This document shows, piece after piece, positions 59,072 through 64,000 of a stretch of 64,000 nucleotides of DNA. The notes under the pieces are model-generated. The model saw nothing but the letters and a program-made list of their open reading frames with translations. It did no database searches and was not told the origin of the DNA. Made by a program: the position numbers and the translations under genes. Origin of the DNA: JBOHDX01 sp050700835. GTDB taxonomy: Bacteria > Actinomycetota > Actinomycetes > Propionibacteriales > Nocardioidaceae. The DNA lies in NCBI GenBank assembly GCA_050700835.1, contig JBOHDX010000027.1, forward strand, positions 1 to 64,000, written 5' to 3'. Numbering within the stretch: the stretch's first letter is position 1; the number at the start of each line of letters is the position of its first letter.

Positions 59072-59727
59072 CCGCCCCCCGGCGGATCGTGGTGTGGCGG
59101 CACGGCCGCACCGAGTGGAACGCGACGGGCAGAGCACAGGGGCAGGAGGACGTCCCGCTGGACGAGGTGGGGCTGACGCAGGCACGGTACGCGGCGCGGC
59201 TCGTCGCCGGCATGTTCCCGGACCGGATCGTCGCCAGCGACCTGTCCCGGGCCGCGGAGACCGCGGCCGAGCTGGGCCGAGTCACCGGCCTGCCCGTGAC
59301 CCACGATGTCCGGTGGCGCGAGATGCACATGGGCGCCCGCCAGGGCATGACCCTGGAGGAGGCGCGGCATGCCTACCCTGAGCAGATGGCCGCGTGGCAG
59401 GCCGGTGACGAGGGCGCGCTCGGCGGTGGCGAGACCTACGCCGAGGTCGCGGATCGCTTCGCGGAGGCCTTGGACGACGAGGTGGCCAAGCTCGACGGGG
59501 AGCAGACGCTCGTGGTCGTGTCGCACGGTGCGGCGATGCGGGTGGGAATCTGCCAATGGCTCGGCTTCCCGCACCAGACGTGGAACAGCTTCGGCGGGTT
59601 CTCCAACTGCTGCTGGACCGTGCTGGTGGAAGATCGTCGCGGTTGGCGGATCGCGGAGTGGAACGCCGGGTCCCTCCCCGAGCCGGTCTACTCCGACGAC
59701 GAGCAGGACGACGACCCCGTCGGGTGA
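59068..59727 (+). CDS. Histidine phosphatase family protein
   Basis: A 219-residue phosphatase. The catalytic RHG is in VVWRHGRTEWNATG, then SDLSRAAETAAEL, the acidic REMHMGARQGMT and VVSHGAAMRV with the second His. Such genes after rsfS are often called phosphoglycerate mutase-like or glucosyl-3-phosphoglycerate phosphatase-like in Actinobacteria; substrate cannot be fixed from sequence. Starts within the rsfS stop (GTGA). Acidic C-terminal tail DDEQDDDPVG. Confidence 0.88.
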   Translation: MTAPRRIVVWRHGRTEWNATGRAQGQEDVPLDEVGLTQARYAARLVAGMFPDRIVASDLSRAAETAAELGRVTGLPVTHDVRWREMHMGARQGMTLEEARHAYPEQMAAWQAGDEGALGGGETYAEVADRFAEALDDEVAKLDGEQTLVVVSHGAAMRVGICQWLGFPHQTWNSFGGFSNCCWTVLVEDRRGWRIAEWNAGSLPEPVYSDDEQDDDPVG

Positions 59728-59796
59728 TTTCGTGGGCGTCCATAGCACCGGTTATGCTGTCCGCGCTTCGTCAGGTACGCCCTGGCGACCGGGTGA

Positions 59797-59869
59797 GGGG
59801 CTGTGGCGCAGCTGGTAGCGCACCTCCATGGCATGGAGGGGGTCAGGGGTTCGAGTCCCCTCAGCTCCA
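59797..59869 (+). tRNA. tRNA-Ala (anticodon GGC)
   Basis: Acceptor GGGGCTG/CAGCTCC, anticodon stem CCTCC/GGAGG with loop ATGGCAT (anticodon GGC, reading GCC), T arm GGGGTTCGAGTCCCC, discriminator A; CCA not encoded. TATGCT (59753-59758) is a plausible -10. The ArsR-type operator begins 7 bases after its 3' end. Confidence 0.95.
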
Positions 59870-59875
59870 CTTGAG

Positions 59876-59899
59876 ATAGTCGTACGATCGTGCGACTAT
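59876..59899. promoter_or_regulatory. Operator palindrome for the ArsR-family regulator
   Basis: A 24-bp palindrome with one mismatched pair: half site ATAGTCGTACGA and its counterpart TCGTGCGACTAT. It starts 7 bases after tRNA-Ala and ends 6 bases before the ArsR start codon, so the regulator bound here would block its own operon. Such A/T-ended 10+10 or 12+12 palindromes are common for ArsR/SmtB metal sensors. Confidence 0.75.
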
Positions 59900-59905
59900 A
59901 CGGTT

Positions 59906-60280
59906 ATGAGACAAGCCGCGCCCAGCCATCCGCTCGACTCCCCAGGGGTCAAGCGCGCGCAAGCAACGGCCGTGTCCGCCGCCGAGGCCGAGCGACTACG
60001 GTCACTGCTGGCGGTGCTGTCGGATCCCGTGCGGTTGCGCATTCTGTTCGTCCTGGTGGCGGTCGACGAGCTGTGCGTCGGCGATCTCGCGCTCGCATTG
60101 GACGTCTCGATGGACCAGTCGTCCTACGCACTCAAGCAGTTGCGAGGCGCGGGCCTGCTGCAGAGCCGCCGGGACGGTCGGGTCATCTACTACCGGCTGG
60201 CCGACGGCTTTCCACACCAGCTGCTGGAGCATTGCCTACGGCAGCTGTTGAGCCTCACTGACAAGGAGGCCCGCCGATGA
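59906..60280 (+). CDS. ArsR/SmtB-family metal-responsive repressor
   Basis: A 124-residue winged-helix repressor. The helix-turn-helix runs VDELCVGDLALALDVSMDQS to SYALKQLRGAGLL, then the wing SRRDGRVIYYRLADG. The alpha-3 Cys-x-Cys of ArsR/CadC is only half present (CVG instead of CVC); a late cluster PHQLLEHCLRQLL offers two His and a Cys as alternative ligands, so the metal site is probably atypical. ATG at 59906 is next to the operator palindrome. Overlaps the ATPase gene by 4 bases (ATGA), so it is the autoregulator of that efflux pump. Confidence 0.87.
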   Translation: MRQAAPSHPLDSPGVKRAQATAVSAAEAERLRSLLAVLSDPVRLRILFVLVAVDELCVGDLALALDVSMDQSSYALKQLRGAGLLQSRRDGRVIYYRLADGFPHQLLEHCLRQLLSLTDKEARR

Positions 60281-62361
60281 CCGGTGGACCCAGCATCACC
60301 AAACGTGACGGGCATCAGCTGGCGGACCAGTCGATGGAGAACGGTCACGCGGAGCACCGGGGTCATGACGGTCACCATGATCATGCAGGGCAGTTCCGTC
60401 GTCTGTTCTGGTTGATGTTGGTGCTGGGTGTTCCGGTTGTGGCGTTCTCCGGCATGTTTGCCTCGCTGCTGGGCTACCGCTTGCCGGACACCGGCTGGGT
60501 CACCTGGGTCTCGCCGCTGCTCGGCACCGTCATGTACGTCTGGGGGGGCCGGCCCTTCCTGGTCGGAGGCGCAGCAGAGGTGCGAGCGCGCAGACCCGGG
60601 ATGATGCTGCTGATCGGCCTCGCCATCACGGTGGCGTTCCTGGCCTCGTGGGGCTCCAGCCTCAGCATCCTCGATCACCACCTGGACTTCTGGTGGGAGC
60701 TGGCCCTGCTCATCGTCATCATGCTGCTCGGCCACTGGATCGAGATGCGCTCACTGGCCCAGACGACGTCGGCCCTGGACTCACTGGCCGCGCTGCTGCC
60801 CGATCAAGCAGAACGCCTCGACGGCGACCGCGTCGTCGCCGTGCATCCACGCGAGCTGAGGCTGGGCGACACCGTATTGGTTCGGCCCGGCGGGAGCGTT
60901 CCCGCGGACGGCCGGATCGTCGACGGTGCGGCCGAGATGGACGAGTCGATGGTCACCGGCGAGTCCCGTCCGGTACGCCGCGGCATCGGTGAACACGTGG
61001 TGGCCGGAACCGTGGCTACCGACTCCGGTCTACGAGTCGAGGTCACCGCGACCGGCGACGACACTGCTCTGGCCGGAATCCAACGCCTGGTGTCCGAAGC
61101 GCAGAGCTCATCGTCGCGCACTCAGCGACTGGCCGACATCGCCGCAGGCTGGCTGTTCTGGTTCGCGCTCGGCGCCGCAGTCATCACCGCCCTGGTGTGG
61201 GCCCTTCTGCTCGGGCGGCCCGACGACGCGGTGACCCGCACGATCACGGTGCTGGTGATCGCCTGTCCGCACGCGCTCGGCCTCGCCATACCACTCGTGG
61301 TGTCCATCGCCACCGAACGTGCCGCCCGCGGCGGAGTGCTGGTCAAGGATCGGCTCGCCCTGGAGAGCATGCGCACGGTCACCGCCGTCCTGTTCGACAA
61401 GACCGGAACGCTCACCAAGGGCGAGCCGACCGTGATCGCCGTCGAACCAGCGTCTGGTCGTGCTCAGGACGAGGTGCTCGCCCAGGCCGCGGCCGCCGAG
61501 GCCGACAGCGAGCACCCGCTCGCCAAGGCAATCGCCCGGGCAGCCAAGGCGCGCAACCTCAAAGTCCCAACTGCACGGGGCTTCACCTCCGCGCCAGCGG
61601 TCGGCGTCACCGCCGAAGTAGACGGGGGGCAGATACGGGTGGGCGGACCGCAGCTGCTGGACGAGGAACACCAGGACGAGCTGGCCAGCACCGTGCAATG
61701 GCGAGCCGAGGGAGCGATCATCTTGCACGTGCTTCGTGACGGTGCGGTGATCGGGGCTCTGAGCCTGGCCGACGAGATCCGGCCGGAGTCCCAGTCGGCC
61801 GTCGACGCGCTGCACGAGCGGGGTATCCAGGTCATCATGATCACCGGCGACGCCCAGGCCGTCGCCGAATCGGTCGGTGGCCAGCTCGGGATCGACCGTG
61901 TGTTCGCCGGCGTCCGGCCCGCAGACAAGGCAGCCACCGTCCGGACGCTCCAAGAAGAGGGCAAGAACGTGGCAATGGTCGGCGACGGCGTGAACGACGC
62001 GCCGGCGCTGGCTCAGGCAGACGTCGGCATCGCCATCGGCGCCGGCACCGATGTGGCGATCGCATCCGCTGGAGTCATTCTCGCCAGCGACGACCCCCGC
62101 TCGGTGCTCTCCGTCATCGCCCTATCGCGCGCCAGCTACCGCAAGATGAAGCAGAACCTGTGGTGGGCGGCCGGTTACAACCTGATCTCCGTACCGCTCG
62201 CCGCCGGGGTTCTGGCGCCGGCCGGGTTCGTGCTGCCCATGTCGGTCGGCGCGATCTTGATGTCGCTGTCGACGATCGTGGTCGCCTTCAACGCGCAGCT
62301 TCTCCGCAAGCTGGACCTGCGACCAGTCAGCCCCAAGCTCGCTGGCCGGCGTGACGCCTGA
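60277..62361 (+). CDS. P1B-type metal-transporting ATPase, CopB-like (CPH type)
   Basis: A 694-residue heavy-metal export ATPase. The N terminus is His-rich (HAEHRGHDGHHDH) instead of a CxxC metal domain. The transport-site motif is IACPHALGLAIP (Cys330-Pro331-His332), placing it in the CPH (P1B-3, CopB-like) group linked to copper. Catalytic parts are TGES (227-230), the phosphorylated Asp374 in DKTGTLTKG, HP in SEHPLAKAIA and VGDGVNDAPAL; the last helices include GYNLISVP and MSLSTIVVAFNA. Co-transcribed with the ArsR regulator. Metal assignment to copper is from motif class; ArsR control of a CopB-type pump is less usual. Confidence 0.92.
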   Translation: MTGGPSITKRDGHQLADQSMENGHAEHRGHDGHHDHAGQFRRLFWLMLVLGVPVVAFSGMFASLLGYRLPDTGWVTWVSPLLGTVMYVWGGRPFLVGGAAEVRARRPGMMLLIGLAITVAFLASWGSSLSILDHHLDFWWELALLIVIMLLGHWIEMRSLAQTTSALDSLAALLPDQAERLDGDRVVAVHPRELRLGDTVLVRPGGSVPADGRIVDGAAEMDESMVTGESRPVRRGIGEHVVAGTVATDSGLRVEVTATGDDTALAGIQRLVSEAQSSSSRTQRLADIAAGWLFWFALGAAVITALVWALLLGRPDDAVTRTITVLVIACPHALGLAIPLVVSIATERAARGGVLVKDRLALESMRTVTAVLFDKTGTLTKGEPTVIAVEPASGRAQDEVLAQAAAAEADSEHPLAKAIARAAKARNLKVPTARGFTSAPAVGVTAEVDGGQIRVGGPQLLDEEHQDELASTVQWRAEGAIILHVLRDGAVIGALSLADEIRPESQSAVDALHERGIQVIMITGDAQAVAESVGGQLGIDRVFAGVRPADKAATVRTLQEEGKNVAMVGDGVNDAPALAQADVGIAIGAGTDVAIASAGVILASDDPRSVLSVIALSRASYRKMKQNLWWAAGYNLISVPLAAGVLAPAGFVLPMSVGAILMSLSTIVVAFNAQLLRKLDLRPVSPKLAGRRDA

Positions 62362-63061
62362 CCTCGCGGAGCTCGGCCGCCGCGTCCTCGCGCTCGGGCA
62401 GGGCGCGGAGCCGGGCCGCAGGGCCATCGTCGGAATCGCCGGTCCGCCGGGTGCGGGGAAGTCGACGTTGGCCGCCGCCATTCTCGAAGAAGCCCATGGG
62501 GTACGCCCCGGATCCGTGGCGGTCGTCGGGATGGACGCCTTCCACCTGGCGCACACCGTCCTCGTCGACGCGGGAATCGCCGACGTCAAGGGCGCCCCCG
62601 AGACATTCGATGTCCGGGGCTATGTCGCTCTGCTGACGCGATTGCGCACGGAGACGTCGAGCACCGTCTGGTGCCCCGAGTTCCGCCGCGAGATCGAGGA
62701 CGCCGTGGCGGGTGCGTCGGCGGTGGGTCCCGAGGTAGCCGTCGTCGTGACCGAGGGCAACTACCTCCTGCTCGACCGCCCAGGCTGGCGAGACGTGCGG
62801 CCGCTGCTCGACGAGTGCTGGTACGTCGACACTGCGCAGCGGCAGGAGCGGCTCGCGGCCCGGCACCGTGCCTACGGGCGTGGTGTCGACGAGGCCTGGG
62901 CACGCACCAACGGTTCGGACGAGGCAAATGCCCGGCTGGTGACCCCCACCCGTGATCGGGCCGACCTGATGATCGACCTCAGCGACCTGGATAGCCCGCG
63001 AGGATCCGCTCTCGTCGCTCCCCCCACTCGAGCGCGGACGCGATCGCCTCGTCGATGCTGA
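62351..63061 (+). CDS. P-loop nucleoside/nucleotide kinase-like protein
   Basis: A 236-residue kinase of the phosphoribulokinase/uridine kinase/pantothenate kinase fold. Walker A is GIAGPPGAGKSTLAAA, the acidic loop VVGMDAFHLAHTVL, then GAPETFDVRGYVALL and TEGNYLLLD; an Arg-rich lid (ERLAARHRAYGRGVDEAWAR) follows. Relatives are annotated fructose- or uridine-kinase-like; substrate unknown. Starts inside the ATPase stop region (overlap 11 bases). The last 27 codons are antisense to galE and have no similarity, so the functional protein probably ends near MIDLSDL. Confidence 0.82.
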   Translation: MTPDLAELGRRVLALGQGAEPGRRAIVGIAGPPGAGKSTLAAAILEEAHGVRPGSVAVVGMDAFHLAHTVLVDAGIADVKGAPETFDVRGYVALLTRLRTETSSTVWCPEFRREIEDAVAGASAVGPEVAVVVTEGNYLLLDRPGWRDVRPLLDECWYVDTAQRQERLAARHRAYGRGVDEAWARTNGSDEANARLVTPTRDRADLMIDLSDLDSPRGSALVAPPTRARTRSPRRC

Positions 63062-63992
63062 GCCTGCTGCGCCACCCGAGCAGCCGGGCCGCCTTGTCCA
63101 CGTTGGCGTAGGCCCCGATCGCGTCGCCGGGGCGCGGCGGCGCCTCGCGCGTGGGAACCCGCTGACCGTAGACGCGCTCGAACGATGCGAGCAGCTCGCG
63201 CACCGTCGTCCCACTCCCGGTGCCGACATTGACGATCGTGCTTGGCGCCCGCTCGGTCGCGAGCACCTCGTCGAATCTCTCCACGGTCACGACGTGCGCC
63301 TGCGCGAGGTCCCACACGTGCAGGTAGTCGCGGATCCCCGTCCCGTCTCGCGTCGGGAGGTCGACCCCAGTGATCTCGAACGCGTCGATGTCTCCGCGGG
63401 TGGCCGCGACCAGCCGCCCGAGCACGTGGCTCGGCAGCGCGTCGTAGCTGCCGGACCGGAAGTCGGGATCGGAGCCGATCGGGTTGAAGTAGCGCAGAAT
63501 GATCGCCCGCAGGTCGGTCGCCGCGCAGATGTCCGTCAACGCCATCTCCATGACGGCCTTGGTGCGCGCGTACGGCGACTGCGGGTCGAGAGGAGACTCC
63601 TCGGTCACCTCGAACGTGTCGCTGGTGGCGTACAGCGAACCAGAGGAGGAGAACACGACGCGCGGTTTGCCGAGCTCGACGAGCGCATTGAAGAGCTCCA
63701 GCGACTTCGCCACGTTGCCGCGGTAGTAGGCGTACGGCTGCTGGACGCTCTCGGGCACCACGATCCGGGCGGCGCAGTGGATCGTGCAGTCAAGATCGGG
63801 GTGGTCGGTCACGATGCGATCGATTGTGGCCCGGTCGCCGATGTCTCCCTCGTAGAACGTGCGGCCGGTGACGAACTCCCGTCGCCCCGTCAACAGGTTG
63901 TCGAGGACAACCGGGCCGTGACCGGCATGCTCGAGGGCGGTCACGATCGTGCTGCCGATGTAGCCGGCGCCGCCGGTCACGAGAACCTTCAT
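62979..63992 (-). CDS. galE: UDP-glucose 4-epimerase
   Basis: A 337-residue extended short-chain dehydrogenase interconverting UDP-glucose and UDP-galactose. NAD motif MKVLVTGGAGYIGSTIV, GDIGD, CAARIVVPESV, the Ser of SSSGSLY, and the catalytic YxxxK in SPYARTKAVME; then ILRYFNPIGSD. ATG at 63992, 8 bases from the window end, so its promoter is outside. Its 3' end overlaps the kinase gene on the opposite strand by 83 bases. Confidence 0.93.
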   Translation of the reverse strand: MKVLVTGGAGYIGSTIVTALEHAGHGPVVLDNLLTGRREFVTGRTFYEGDIGDRATIDRIVTDHPDLDCTIHCAARIVVPESVQQPYAYYRGNVAKSLELFNALVELGKPRVVFSSSGSLYATSDTFEVTEESPLDPQSPYARTKAVMEMALTDICAATDLRAIILRYFNPIGSDPDFRSGSYDALPSHVLGRLVAATRGDIDAFEITGVDLPTRDGTGIRDYLHVWDLAQAHVVTVERFDEVLATERAPSTIVNVGTGSGTTVRELLASFERVYGQRVPTREAPPRPGDAIGAYANVDKAARLLGWRSRLSIDEAIASALEWGERRERILAGYPGR

Positions 63993-64000
63993 GCGGGAGA

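Noticed and set aside
59797..62361. Genomic island at tRNA-Ala carrying the metal efflux pair
   Set aside because: No integrase, no repeat of the tRNA 3' end downstream, and base composition looks like the neighbours; only adjacency supports it.

Overview
The window is high-GC DNA from an actinobacterium. The evidence is the gene order tRNA-Pro, tig, clpP1-clpP2, clpX, valS, folC, ndk, mreBCD, mrdA, rodA, radical SAM pair, rne, rplU, rpmA, obgE, proB, proA, nadD, rsfS, together with frequent GTG starts, two ClpP paralogues, an archaeal-type ValS without the long C-terminal arm, and a SigL/RslA-like sigma/anti-sigma pair. Gene order recalls Nocardioidaceae and relatives (Propionibacteriales), but genus cannot be fixed from sequence alone. 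No rRNA, insertion sequence, prophage or CRISPR array is visible. Three tRNA genes are present (Gly-TCC, Pro-TGG, Ala-GGC).

Layout. 1-13 kb is accessory: a secreted Cys-rich protein, a DUF1992 protein, a cupin behind a TetR-type palindrome, a DapB-like protein lacking the catalytic His pair, a phosphotransferase, a frameshifted GNAT acetyltransferase, two methyltransferases, a GH10 xylanase lipoprotein, a kinase/class III aminotransferase fusion, an intact GNAT, a truncated VOC gene next to tRNA-Gly, and a Tat-type lipoprotein with an M15-like peptidase signature. 13-19 kb is the proteostasis block (tig, a lipase-like hydrolase, clpP1, clpP2, clpX), with a ClgR-like box before clpP1. 19-25 kb holds a cupin, a saccharopine-dehydrogenase-like protein, a PAS-GGDEF-EAL c-di-GMP enzyme, and a SigL/RslA operon followed by a surface lipoprotein whose promoter copies the one before the sigma gene. 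25-41 kb holds valS (minus strand), folC, a DUF4233 protein, ndk, the elongasome operon mreB-mreC-mreD-mrdA-rodA, an M48-like membrane protease and the radical SAM protein of the TIGR03960 family.

41-49 kb looks inserted between the two radical SAM partner genes (39.2 and 49.2 kb), which are adjacent in many relatives: a PLP enzyme facing a cyclase/TPP-enzyme operon, dihydrolipoyl dehydrogenase, an MFS exporter and formaldehyde dehydrogenase. 49-60 kb returns to core genes: DUF2344 partner, RNase E/G, L21, L27, Obg, proline synthesis (proB, proA), nadD, rsfS and a histidine phosphatase. 60-64 kb carries an ArsR/CopB-like metal efflux pair next to tRNA-Ala, a P-loop nucleoside-kinase-like gene, and galE on the minus strand.

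Expression style. Many genes have a TAnnnT or close variant of the -10 hexamer only 6-9 bases before the start codon and no Shine-Dalgarno, so leaderless mRNAs are probably common. Two short ORFs with the same leaderless signature (30 codons before valS, 21 codons before fdhA) are candidate regulatory leader peptides. Core operons such as rne, mrdA/rodA and nadD/rsfS/phosphatase instead use Shine-Dalgarno sequences or translational overlap.
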